Below, piece after piece: positions 1 to 7,125 of a stretch of DNA of 22,813 bases; the first letter of the stretch is position 1; every line of letters begins with the position of its first letter. Under the pieces are notes generated by a model. The model did not search any database. It was not told the origin of the DNA and was given only the letters and a program-made list of their open reading frames with translations. Source of the DNA: Bacteroidales bacterium (GTDB taxonomy: Bacteria; Bacteroidota; Bacteroidia; Bacteroidales; Paludibacteraceae); NCBI GenBank assembly GCA_900766775.1, contig CAAFXN010000006.1, forward strand, positions 1 to 22,813, read 5' to 3'. The position numbers were made by a program, and so were the translations under genes.

Positions 1-485
1 AGTTGTTCGGGTTGTATGCGAAGGAGACGAACGTGTATCAGAAGCGTATTCACAACGTGCTGGCGCAGGCGCTTATCTACGAGATGATTTCGTGGGTGGA
101 CGAGGCTATGCAAAGCGAGCCTGCGGTGGATATGCGACCGATGGGCACGGACGCAAGCAACCACACGATGCAACTCTTCGGCGACTTCATGAGTCTGCTG
201 CAAGAGAACCATGCTTGCCGGCGCTCCGTGTCGTGGTATGCTGACAAAATGGCGATTTCTGCCAAGTACCTGACCTATATCTGCAACGTGGTGGCGAAGC
301 GCACGCCGTCTGATTTTATCAACGAGATAGCCATTCGCGAGATTAAGCGGCGGCTGACGAGTAGCAACGATTCGATAAAGGAGATTGCGATAGATATGGA
401 TTTCTCCACGGCAAGCAGTTTCTGCAAGTATTTCCGTCTGCACACGGGCATGAGCGCGCAAGCCTACCGCAAGCAGATGCGATAA
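1..485 (+). CDS. AraC-family transcriptional regulator, C-terminal part (cut by window edge)
   Basis: The frame is open to the left edge, so the start and N-terminal sensing domain lie outside the window. The visible 160 residues end in an AraC/XylS-type DNA-binding domain with two helix-turn-helix units. The first is around MAISAKYLTYICN. The second is around IKEIAIDMDFSTASSFCKYFR, followed by the typical GMSAQAYRKQ ending (family signature GxSPxxYR). A true start cannot be chosen; the first visible codon is an internal leucine. Proteins of this family bind DNA as activators near promoters, often in response to a small molecule. The ligand and targets cannot be inferred here. It is followed by a short GC-rich inverted repeat and then the gyrA promoter region, so it is probably not co-transcribed with gyrA. 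Confidence 0.9.
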   Translation, partial: LFGLYAKETNVYQKRIHNVLAQALIYEMISWVDEAMQSEPAVDMRPMGTDASNHTMQLFGDFMSLLQENHACRRSVSWYADKMAISAKYLTYICNVVAKRTPSDFINEIAIREIKRRLTSSNDSIKEIAIDMDFSTASSFCKYFRLHTGMSAQAYRKQMR

Positions 486-520
486 GACTTGTCGCGTGCA
501 TGCGCGCGAGATTGTTAAGG

Positions 521-642
521 TTTTGAGCAATAAATGGCGTTAGAGGGCGTTTTCTTTCGATTTGCGGGGATGAGCGATTGCTGCCGAGGGTTTATCGGCG
601 GAGGGTAGGAAATGCAAAATTTCGCAAATTTATTGCTCAAAA
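521..642. repeat. 15-bp perfect inverted repeat flanking 92 nt
   Basis: Positions 521-535 and 628-642 are exact reverse complements (TTTTGAGCAATAAAT against ATTTATTGCTCAAAA). The right arm ends three bases before the TTTG at 645-648 of the gyrA promoter. The enclosed 92 nt contain a short GCCGA/TCGGC hairpin. No target duplication is visible at the outer ends, which argues against a recent miniature transposon. A two-site operator or an old element remains possible. Confidence 0.75.
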
Positions 643-644
643 TA

Positions 645-676
645 TTTGCATATTCCAAAAAAAAGTCGTACCTTTG
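645..676 (+). promoter_or_regulatory. gyrA promoter (Bacteroidota type)
   Basis: TTTG at 645-648, a 20-nt gap containing an eight-A tract, then TACCTTTG at 669-676. This fits the known Bacteroidota -33/-7 consensus. The predicted start site is near 682, giving a leader of about 230 nt before the gyrA ATG. Confidence 0.8.
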
Positions 677-785
677 CACTGGATTTTGCGGCACACGTAT
701 TTGAAATAATATTCATAACATCGAACCAACGATGACTCTTTTATTTCAACAAAAATCTCCAAAAATTATTCAAATATTTTTTTTC

Positions 786-821
786 TTTAACATATAATTA
801 ACGTGTAACTAACCATTAATT
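786..821 (+). promoter_or_regulatory. Leader element shared with gdhA (copy 1)
   Basis: This 36-nt AT-rich stretch matches 13441-13476 in the gdhA leader at 33 of 36 positions; the differences are at 801, 805 and 809. It begins TTTAACATATAATTA and ends TAACCATTAATT. It lies 110 nt past the -7 box and 90 nt before the gyrA start, so it should be transcribed. Its function is unknown. Confidence 0.6.
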
Positions 822-911
822 TATTATCAAAAACCAAGTTACTTTTTGACTGCTGAAACAGTTCGTTTATATCGAACTCACGATAAATCAGATGCAAACA
901 TTAAATAACCT

Positions 912-3470
912 ATGATAGATAACGACAGAATTATTCCGGTGAAGATAGACGAGGAAATGAAGACCTCGTATATCGACTATTCGATGAGTGTGATTGTGTC
1001 GCGTGCGTTGCCCGATGTGCGCGACGGCTTCAAACCAGTACACAGACGTGTGCTGTTTGGAATGAACGAATTGGGCAACACGAGCGACAAGCCGACGAAG
1101 AAAAGCGCACGTATCGTGGGTGAGGTGATGGGTAAGTACCACCCCCACGGCGACAGCAGTATCTACGGCACATTGGTGCGCTTGGCACAGCCGTGGGCGA
1201 TGCGCTACACGCTGGTGGACGGGCAAGGTAACTTCGGCTCTGTGGACGGCGATGGCGCAGCGGCTATGCGTTACACGGAGGCGCGCCTCTCCAAACTGGC
1301 AGAAGAGATGCTGCGCGACATAGAGAAAGATACGGTGGATATGCAACTGAACTTCGACGACTCGTTGCGCGAGCCGACGGTGTTGCCCTGCCGATTCCCG
1401 AACCTGCTGGTGAACGGTGCGAGCGGTATCGCCGTAGGTATGGCGACGAACATGCCGACCCATAACTTGGGCGAGGTGATAGACGGTTGCGTAGCGTATA
1501 TCAAAAACATCGAGGCGCGGATAGCCGACCCGAGCGTGGAGGATATAACGGTAGATGAGTTGATGGAGCATATCAAAGCCCCCGACTTCCCGACGGGCGG
1601 CACGATATACGGCTATCAGGGCGTGCGCGACGCCTACGAGACGGGTAGGGGACGTATCGTCATCCGCTCCAACGCCGACATCGAGACCGAGGACAATGGA
1701 CGCGAGCGGATTATCATCACGGAGTTGCCTTATGGTATTGTGAAGAGCGACTTGGTGAAGAACATCGCCGAACTGGTCAGCGACAAGAAGATAGAAGGTA
1801 TTGCCGACATTAGCGACCAGTCGAAGCGCGACATCCGTATCGTGATTGACGTGAAGCGCGACGCGAACGCGCAGGTGGTGCTCAACAAACTGTATAAGTT
1901 CACCGCCCTGCAGTCGTCGTTCGCAGTGAACAGCATTGCGCTGGTGAAAGGCCGCCCGATGTTGCTGAATCTCAAGCAGTTGGTAGGCGCATTCATTGAG
2001 CACCGCATGGATGTCGTAACGCGCCGCACCCGCTACGAGTTGAAGAAAGCACAGGAGCGTGCACATATCTTGGAGGGCTTGATTATTGCGGTGGATAACA
2101 TTGACGAGGTAGTGCGTATCATCCGCGCCAGCCGCACACCGGCAGACGCACAGGCGAACTTGGAGGCACGCTTCAACCTCGACAACCTGCAATCGAAAGC
2201 CATCGTGGATATGCGTCTGAGCCAACTGACAGGCTTGCGTATCGACGAATTGAAAGCCGAGTACGCCGAGTTGGAGAAACTGATTGCCTACCTCAACGAC
2301 CTGCTCAACAGCGAGACCCTGCGCTACGACGTTATCAAGGACGAGTTGCTGGAGATTAAGGAGAAATATGCCGACGAGCGCCGCACGCAGATTGTGAAGA
2401 TGGCGACGGAGTTCAACCCCGAGGATATGTATGCCGACGACGATATGGTTATTACTATCTCCCACCTCGGCTATATCAAGCGCACGCCGCTGAGCGAGTT
2501 CCGCTCGCAGACCCGCGGCGGTATCGGCTCGAAAGCCTCCGCCTCGCGCGACCAAGACTTCATCGAGTATGTACACCAAGCGTCGATGCACTCCACGATG
2601 ATGTTCTTCACCGAGATGGGACGACTCTATTGGCTGAAAGTGTATGAGATTCCCGAGGGCAACAAGCAATCGAAAGGGCGCGCTATTCAGAACATGATAA
2701 ACCTGCAAAAGGGCGACAAAGTGCGGGCGTTCATCAACGTGAAGGGCTTGAACGACGAGGAGTATGTCAATTCGCATTACCTCATCTTCGCTACCAAGAA
2801 CGGCTTGATGAAGAAGACCACGCTGGAGTCGTACTCGCACCCGCGTGCGAACGGTATCATCGCGCTCGGTTTGCGCGAAGGCGACGAACTGATTGGCGTT
2901 ACGCTGACCGATGGCGAGAGCCAGATGTTGATTGCTTCGTACAACGGCAAGGTGGTACGCTTCCCCGAGAACACCGTGCGCCCGATGGGACGCGGCGCAA
3001 GCGGCGTGAAGGCGATTTCGCTGGACGAAGACGGACAAGACCGCGCGATTGGCATGATTTGTGTAGAGCCTAACTCAGACAAGACCGTGCTGGTGATTTC
3101 CGAGAAGGGCTACGGCAAGCGCACCGCGCTGGATGACGAGAACGGCGAGCCGATATATCGTATCACCAACCGTGGCGGTAAGGGCGTGAAGACGCTGAAC
3201 ATCACTGACAAGACGGGTGCGCTGGTTGGCTTGGAAGCCGTAACGGACGAAGACGACCTCATGCTCATCACCAAGTCGGGCACGGCAATCCGCATGGCTA
3301 TTGACACGATAAGCGTGCAGGGACGCAACACCCAAGGCGTGAAACTCATCGAGTTGCAGAAACGCAACGACACCCTCATGTCCGGCTGCATCGTGCCGAA
3401 AGAGGAGGAAGAAACCGTGGAGGCAACCGCTGAGGACACTGTTACCGAAGTGCCTGAGGAGGAGGCATAA
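912..3470 (+). CDS. gyrA: DNA gyrase subunit A
   Basis: This is the breakage-reunion subunit of the type II topoisomerase that adds negative supercoils; it works as A2B2 with GyrB. At 852 aa it has the usual length for Bacteroidota GyrA. The N-terminal half has the quinolone-determining region (KYHPHGDSSIYGT, residues 75-87) and the catalytic tyrosine Y121 in AMRYTEARL. The C-terminal half is the beta-pinwheel DNA-wrapping domain. Its GyrA box near residues 533-539 reads QTRGGIG rather than the E. coli QRRGGKG. The tail is strongly acidic (EEEE and EEE runs). The residue aligned with E. coli Asp87 is Gly86. ParC is the alternative, but a recognisable GyrA box and the acidic tail favour GyrA. 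It is probably the first gene of an operon with the TPR gene and ruvX. Confidence 0.95.
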   Translation: MIDNDRIIPVKIDEEMKTSYIDYSMSVIVSRALPDVRDGFKPVHRRVLFGMNELGNTSDKPTKKSARIVGEVMGKYHPHGDSSIYGTLVRLAQPWAMRYTLVDGQGNFGSVDGDGAAAMRYTEARLSKLAEEMLRDIEKDTVDMQLNFDDSLREPTVLPCRFPNLLVNGASGIAVGMATNMPTHNLGEVIDGCVAYIKNIEARIADPSVEDITVDELMEHIKAPDFPTGGTIYGYQGVRDAYETGRGRIVIRSNADIETEDNGRERIIITELPYGIVKSDLVKNIAELVSDKKIEGIADISDQSKRDIRIVIDVKRDANAQVVLNKLYKFTALQSSFAVNSIALVKGRPMLLNLKQLVGAFIEHRMDVVTRRTRYELKKAQERAHILEGLIIAVDNIDEVVRIIRASRTPADAQANLEARFNLDNLQSKAIVDMRLSQLTGLRIDELKAEYAELEKLIAYLNDLLNSETLRYDVIKDELLEIKEKYADERRTQIVKMATEFNPEDMYADDDMVITISHLGYIKRTPLSEFRSQTRGGIGSKASASRDQDFIEYVHQASMHSTMMFFTEMGRLYWLKVYEIPEGNKQSKGRAIQNMINLQKGDKVRAFINVKGLNDEEYVNSHYLIFATKNGLMKKTTLESYSHPRANGIIALGLREGDELIGVTLTDGESQMLIASYNGKVVRFPENTVRPMGRGASGVKAISLDEDGQDRAIGMICVEPNSDKTVLVISEKGYGKRTALDDENGEPIYRITNRGGKGVKTLNITDKTGALVGLEAVTDEDDLMLITKSGTAIRMAIDTISVQGRNTQGVKLIELQKRNDTLMSGCIVPKEEEETVEATAEDTVTEVPEEEA

Positions 3471-3479
3471 GAAGTATAA

Positions 3480-3509
3480 TTGTCAAATTGTAAATTGTCA
3501 AATAGTAAA
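3480..3509 (+). repeat. Degenerate heptamer repeat between gyrA and the TPR gene
   Basis: About four degenerate 7-nt units (GTAAATT, GTCAAAT and similar) fill the junction between the gyrA stop and the ATG at 3510. They resemble the cleaner arrays at 5864-5899, 6502-6533, 8686-8718 and 20290-20324. Confidence 0.5.
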
Positions 3510-4754
3510 ATGAAGAAGACACTTGTTTTGGCAGCATTGGTGCTGATAAGCGCAGGCTGCTTTGCCCAAAAGGCAAACGTGAAGAAAGCAAAGAACCTCG
3601 CTTTGCAAGAGTCGCCGGACTTCTCCGGTGCACGCGCCGCAATCAATGAGGCATTGCAAAACGAAGAGACCAAGGACTTGGCAGACACATGGTACACCGC
3701 AGGACTGATTGGTTATCAGGAACTTAGCAAAGAGAACGAGAAGACCTATCTCGGTCAGATGCGCGACGAGAAACGTGCCGGCGAGGCGGTGGTAGAGAGT
3801 TTCGACTACTGGATGCAGGCGGCTAACTTGGCAGGACAAAAAGTGCTGGATAAGAAAGGCAACGAGGTGTTGGCTGACAAGAAGACCTATGCCTTGCTGC
3901 AAAAGAAAGTGCTGGAGTACTACAAGAACCAAGAACTGGTGAAGTATGGTATCTACCTCAACGACCAGCGCGATTTCGCTACGGCTTACAACGTGTTCCA
4001 ACGCCACCTCTCTATCCCCGAACTGCCTCTGATGCAGGACGAGAAACTGCAGAAAGACATGCCGAAGGATACTATCTACGACCAATACAAGTACTACACC
4101 GCTATCTTCGCTATCCAAGCCGAGATGCATCCCGAGGCTATCGCTGTATTGGAGGAGATGAAAGACGGACAATACGAGGCTATCACGGTGAACCAGTTCC
4201 TCTATCAAGAGTATGTGAACGTGAAGGATACCGCCAACTACGTGCGCGTGCTGCAAGACGCTGTGGCTCGCTTCCCGCAAGAGCCGTGGTTCCTGCAGAA
4301 CCTTATCAACCATTACATCTTCTCCGGGCAAGAGCAAGAGGCCATCAACTACCTCGACCAAGCCATTGCACGTGAGCCGAATGTAGCGCAATACCATCTT
4401 ATCAAGGGCAACCTCAACGAAAATCAGAAGAACTACGAGGCTGCACTCGCTGACTTCGACCGCGCACTGGCTATCGACCCGACGATGGCAGACGCAGAGG
4501 CAGGTAAAGGACGTGTGTTCTACAACCAAGCCGTAAAAATGAACGAAGACGCAGCACTGATTGCTGATGCAAAGGAGTACAAGAAAGCCTTGGAGGAGAT
4601 GAATGCGATGTTCCGCCAGTCTATGCCTTTCTTCGAGAAAGCACACGAATTGGCGCCCGACAACCGCGACTATATGATTACCCTCCGCGGATTGTACTAC
4701 CGCTTCGATATGACCGATAAATACAATGCTATCAACGAGGAACTGAATAAGTAA
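3510..4754 (+). CDS. Secreted or lipid-anchored tetratricopeptide repeat protein
   Basis: The ATG at 3510 is chosen over an in-frame TTG at 3480. It begins a clear signal peptide (MKKTLVLAALVLISAGCFAQ), while the upstream codons fall in a repeat. Cleavage could occur at the FA-Q site typical of Bacteroidota. A lipoprotein cleavage before C17 is less likely, because position -3 of the lipobox is Ser. The 414-aa protein is helical. Two clear TPR units lie at about residues 259-290 and 291-324 (e.g. AALADFDRALAIDP), with weaker ones elsewhere. TPR proteins act as protein-protein scaffolds; the partner is unknown. It starts 39 nt after gyrA and its stop codon overlaps the ruvX start (TAATG), which implies translational coupling. 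Confidence 0.88.
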   Translation: MKKTLVLAALVLISAGCFAQKANVKKAKNLALQESPDFSGARAAINEALQNEETKDLADTWYTAGLIGYQELSKENEKTYLGQMRDEKRAGEAVVESFDYWMQAANLAGQKVLDKKGNEVLADKKTYALLQKKVLEYYKNQELVKYGIYLNDQRDFATAYNVFQRHLSIPELPLMQDEKLQKDMPKDTIYDQYKYYTAIFAIQAEMHPEAIAVLEEMKDGQYEAITVNQFLYQEYVNVKDTANYVRVLQDAVARFPQEPWFLQNLINHYIFSGQEQEAINYLDQAIAREPNVAQYHLIKGNLNENQKNYEAALADFDRALAIDPTMADAEAGKGRVFYNQAVKMNEDAALIADAKEYKKALEEMNAMFRQSMPFFEKAHELAPDNRDYMITLRGLYYRFDMTDKYNAINEELNK

Positions 4755-5170
4755 TGGGTAGGATTCTCGCAATAGACTTTGGTAAGAAACGAACAGGATT
4801 AGCCGTAACGGACTCGCTCCGGATTACGGCTAATCCGTTGATAACCATAGAGACAAAACAACTGCCGGACTGGCTGCGCGAGTATTTTGCAAAGGAAACG
4901 GTGGATGAAGTGGTGATAGGACATCCTAAACAGATGAATGGGGAAGACAGCGAGTCTATGCAGTATATCCGCCCCTTCGTGGCACGATTCCAGCAGACTT
5001 TCCCCGACAAACCCATAACCTACTATGACGAGCGATTCACCTCCGTCTTGGCACACCAAGCTATGATAGCAGGAGGCATGAAAAAGAAAACCCGCCAAGA
5101 CAAGACCCAAGTGGACAAACTCGCCGCCTGCATCATCTTGGAAGGGTATCTGGACGCGCAGAGAAATTAA
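4754..5170 (+). CDS. ruvX: Putative Holliday junction resolvase RuvX (YqgF)
   Basis: The 138-aa protein matches the RNase H-fold RuvX/YqgF family in length and motifs. It starts with RILAIDFGKKRTGLAVTD, where D8 is a likely metal ligand. VVIGHPKQMNGEDSE follows in the middle, then YYDERFTS (D92, E93) and KTRQDKTQVDKLAA near the end (D121). The family is linked to Holliday junction cleavage and, in E. coli, to 16S rRNA 5' maturation. Which role applies here cannot be told from sequence. The ATG shares one base with the TPR gene stop. After it come 124 nt with a tandem array and the def promoter, so ruvX is probably the last gene of the gyrA transcript. Confidence 0.93.
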   Translation: MGRILAIDFGKKRTGLAVTDSLRITANPLITIETKQLPDWLREYFAKETVDEVVIGHPKQMNGEDSESMQYIRPFVARFQQTFPDKPITYYDERFTSVLAHQAMIAGGMKKKTRQDKTQVDKLAACIILEGYLDAQRN

Positions 5171-5209
5171 AAAATATGAAAGTTTGCTACGAATACAGCC
5201 GTGACCTTT

Positions 5210-5253
5210 GCGCTACCCTTCCGCTACCCTTGCGCTACCCTTGGGCTACCTTT
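5210..5253 (+). repeat. 11-bp tandem repeat (4 units) running into the def promoter
   Basis: There are four 11-bp units starting at 5210, 5221, 5232 and 5243, with core GCTACCCTT. Each unit carries a TACCCTT block similar to the -7 box. The last unit differs so that it reads TACCTTTGCA (5247-5256), a full -7 consensus. A change in copy number would shift upstream DNA by one helical turn. Confidence 0.85.
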
Positions 5254-5256
5254 GCA
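5247..5256 (+). promoter_or_regulatory. Probable def promoter -7 box
   Basis: TACCTTTGCA matches the extended -7 sequence seen at the other promoters in this window. No TTG is found at the usual 20-nt spacing, where the 11-bp array lies instead; the nearest TTG is 14 nt upstream. The predicted start site is near 5261, which gives a leader of about 34 nt for def. Confidence 0.5.
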
Positions 5257-5294
5257 TAAGAGAGAATATATAGAAAATTTAACAATATAGTATT

Positions 5295-5843
5295 ATGATA
5301 CTTCCTATTTATTTATATGGTCAGCCTGTGTTGCGGAAGGCAACGGAGGAGGTGCAGGAGGGTGAGTTGGACTTGAAGCAACTCATCGCCGATATGTGGG
5401 AGACACTGGCGGCGGCTGAGGGTTGCGGCTTGGCAGCACCGCAAGTGGGCTTGTCGAAGCGTCTGTTTATCGTGGACGGCAACGAGTTGGCAGAAGACTA
5501 TCCCGAGTGTAAAGACTTCAAGAAAGTGTTTATCAATCCTGAGATTATCGAAGAGAGCGAAGAGACTATCTCTTTCGCCGAAGGCTGCCTTTCGCTGCCC
5601 GGAATATCGGAGAATGTGGTGCGCCCGCGTACCATTACCATCAGGTACCAAGACGCTGATTTCCAAGAGCATACCGAGACGCTGACGGGTTTTGCCGCGC
5701 GGATTGTGCTTCACGAGTACGACCATCTTGAGGCACATGTCTTCACCGACCGTATCTCGCCCATCCGTCGCCAGTTCTGCAAGAACAAACTCGGCAATAT
5801 CGCGAAGGGCAAAACCGCTGCGCGCTACAAGACGAAACGATGA
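5295..5843 (+). CDS. def: Peptide deformylase
   Basis: Removes the N-formyl group from nascent proteins at the ribosome exit. The 182-aa protein has all three metal-site motifs in order: GCGLAAPQVG (residues 43-52), EGCLSLPG with the ligand C98, and HEYDH with H140, E141 and H144. The start MILPIYLYGQPVLR is typical, with the ATG about 34 nt behind the putative start site. The sequence after HEYDHLE is AHVF instead of the common DGVLF-like stretch, a mild variation. It is the first gene of a rightward cluster with mntP, the DUF3109 gene and cinA. Confidence 0.96.
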   Translation: MILPIYLYGQPVLRKATEEVQEGELDLKQLIADMWETLAAAEGCGLAAPQVGLSKRLFIVDGNELAEDYPECKDFKKVFINPEIIEESEETISFAEGCLSLPGISENVVRPRTITIRYQDADFQEHTETLTGFAARIVLHEYDHLEAHVFTDRISPIRRQFCKNKLGNIAKGKTAARYKTKR

Positions 5844-5863
5844 TGCCTCTTGTGGGTTGTTTG

Positions 5864-5899
5864 CGTAAATCGTAAATTGTAAATCGTAATTCGTAAATC
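5864..5899 (+). repeat. Heptamer tandem repeat GTAAWTY between def and mntP
   Basis: Five 7-nt units (GTAAATC, GTAAATT, GTAAATC, GTAATTC, GTAAATC) end a few bases before the mntP GTG start. They fill most of the def-mntP gap. The same unit recurs at four other gene junctions in the window. Confidence 0.85.
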
Positions 5900-5904
5900 T
5901 CTCG

Positions 5905-6495
5905 GTGGATATTCTCTCTATCATACTGATTGCTATCGGTTTGGCGATGGATTGCTTTGCGGTGTCTGTCTCGAAAGGACTGGCAACGAGTTGCGTGGTG
6001 CGCCCGGGGGAGCAGCATTGTGCTCGCTTCTCTCCCAAGGCGGTGCTGATGGCGGTGCTCTTCGGCTTATTTCAAGGCGGAATGCCGTTGATAGGCTATT
6101 TCGCGGGCACGCTCTTTGCCGATTTCTTCTCGAAGTTCTCGCCTTGGATTGCCTTGGGCTTGCTGGTGTTCATCGGTGGTAAGATGATTTATGAGTCGTA
6201 CCACGAAGACGAAGACCACCACAGCGCGGACGATTTCTCCTTGAAAACATTGTTGCTTTTGGCGGTCGCCACCTCCATTGACGCACTCGCCACGGGTGTT
6301 ATCTTCATCCCCGTGCCGGAACGGCTGTGGGTGGGAGTAGGGATTATCGCGCTGGTGAGTTTCCTCTTCTCCATAGGCGGCTACCTGATAGGCAAGTATG
6401 CAGGCACGAAGTTCCATCTCAATGCCAATCTGATAGGCGGTATCATATTGATACTCATTGGTATAAAGATATGGGTAGAAGGCGTGTGGCTGTAG
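5905..6495 (+). CDS. mntP: Manganese efflux pump MntP
   Basis: Six-helix inner-membrane protein that exports Mn2+ and protects against manganese excess. The protein (196 aa) begins at a GTG, giving MDILSIILIAIGLAMD, which aligns with the N-terminus of E. coli MntP. Conserved intramembrane acidic residues are visible: D16 in GLAMDCFAVS and D126 in ATSIDALATG, the two halves of an internal duplication. A His/Asp/Glu-rich loop (YHEDEDHHSADD) lies between the halves. No yybP-ykoY manganese riboswitch is recognisable upstream; the 61-nt gap after def is mostly heptamer repeat. Probably co-transcribed with def. Confidence 0.93.
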   Translation: MDILSIILIAIGLAMDCFAVSVSKGLATSCVVRPGEQHCARFSPKAVLMAVLFGLFQGGMPLIGYFAGTLFADFFSKFSPWIALGLLVFIGGKMIYESYHEDEDHHSADDFSLKTLLLLAVATSIDALATGVIFIPVPERLWVGVGIIALVSFLFSIGGYLIGKYAGTKFHLNANLIGGIILILIGIKIWVEGVWL

Positions 6496-6501
6496 CCATC
6501 T

Positions 6502-6533
6502 CAAATTGTAATTCGTAATTCGTAAATCGTACA
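6502..6533 (+). repeat. Heptamer tandem repeat between mntP and the DUF3109 gene
   Basis: Units CAAATT, GTAATTC, GTAATTC, GTAAATC and GTACATT occupy nearly the whole mntP-DUF3109 gap, ending 7 nt before the GTG start at 6541. Same family and orientation as 5864-5899. Confidence 0.8.
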
Positions 6534-6540
6534 TTTCTCA

Positions 6541-7125
6541 GTGTTCCTTATTCAGAATACATTAGTCAGCCTCGACATCCTCGAGAAAGAGTTTTGCTGC
6601 GACTTGGATAAGTGTCGCGGCTGTTGTTGCATAGAGGGGGATGCCGGTGCGCCGCTGGAGGCAGAGGAGGAGCGCCAGATACAAGACATCCTGCCTATCC
6701 TCATGCCCGATATGACCAAAGAGGCGCGGGCGGTGGTGGAGCAACAAGGCGTGGCGTACAACGACCCGAGCGGCGAGCGCGTTACCTCCATCGTCAACGG
6801 CAAGGACTGCGTCTTCTCGCGCACTGACCACAACGGGTGGTGCTACTGCCTGATAGAGAAAGCTCATGCCGCGGGGAAGATTGATTTCAAGAAACCCATC
6901 TCCTGCCATCTCTATCCCATTCGCCTTTCCAAAGTGGGCGATATGGTGGGGCTGGAATACCAGCGATGGGACATATGCCACTGCGCTCGGCAATTAGGCA
7001 AGAAACTCCATCTGCCTGTCTATCAGTTTCTTAAAGAGCCGCTTATACGCCGCTTTGGACAGGGATGGTATGATGAATTAGAACTAACCGCCACAGAGTG
7101 GCAAAAACAATGCAAGCAGAAATAA
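6541..7125 (+). CDS. DUF3109 family cysteine-rich protein
   Basis: The 194-aa protein matches the DUF3109 family common in Bacteroidota, whose function is unknown. It has a dense N-terminal cysteine cluster (C19, C20, C25, C28, C29, C30 in the CCDLDKCRGCCCIEGDAGAP stretch). Further cysteines follow in DCVFS, WCYC, ISCHLYP and CHCAR. The pattern resembles YkgJ-type proteins thought to bind zinc or an iron-sulfur cluster; metal binding is inferred. GTG at 6541 is chosen because FLIQNTLVSLDILEKEF matches the family N-terminus. Its 3' end overlaps the cinA start by 16 nt. Confidence 0.88.
   Translation: MFLIQNTLVSLDILEKEFCCDLDKCRGCCCIEGDAGAPLEAEEERQIQDILPILMPDMTKEARAVVEQQGVAYNDPSGERVTSIVNGKDCVFSRTDHNGWCYCLIEKAHAAGKIDFKKPISCHLYPIRLSKVGDMVGLEYQRWDICHCARQLGKKLHLPVYQFLKEPLIRRFGQGWYDELELTATEWQKQCKQK

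Larger units (their letters stand above)
486..911. other. 426-nt gene-free region upstream of gyrA
   Basis: No gene is seen. Left to right it holds a GC-rich inverted repeat (492-499 with 502-509) just after the AraC stop codon, without a T-run. A 15-bp perfect inverted repeat follows (521-535 with 628-642). The gyrA promoter is at 645-676. An AT-rich leader of about 230 nt then includes a 36-nt element shared with the gdhA leader (786-821). Near the gyrA start codon two small hairpins overlap and so exclude each other: 861-865 with 873-877, and 870-874 with 881-885. Confidence 0.7.

Noticed and set aside
888..3038. 716-codon open frame antisense to gyrA
   Set aside because: It mirrors the codon pattern of gyrA and has no recognisable domain; a shadow of a GC-rich gene.
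3498..4772. 424-codon open frame antisense to the TPR gene
   Set aside because: Complete overlap with a gene that has a signal peptide and TPR motifs; the antisense product is low-complexity Leu/Val/His-rich.
5176..5259. 27-codon frame (MKVCYEYSRD...) covering the 11-bp array
   Set aside because: No ribosome site or promoter fits it, and the repeat period is not a multiple of three; more likely promoter DNA.
5844..5904. Manganese riboswitch before mntP
   Set aside because: The gap is only 61 nt, mostly heptamer repeat, too short for and unlike a yybP-ykoY element.
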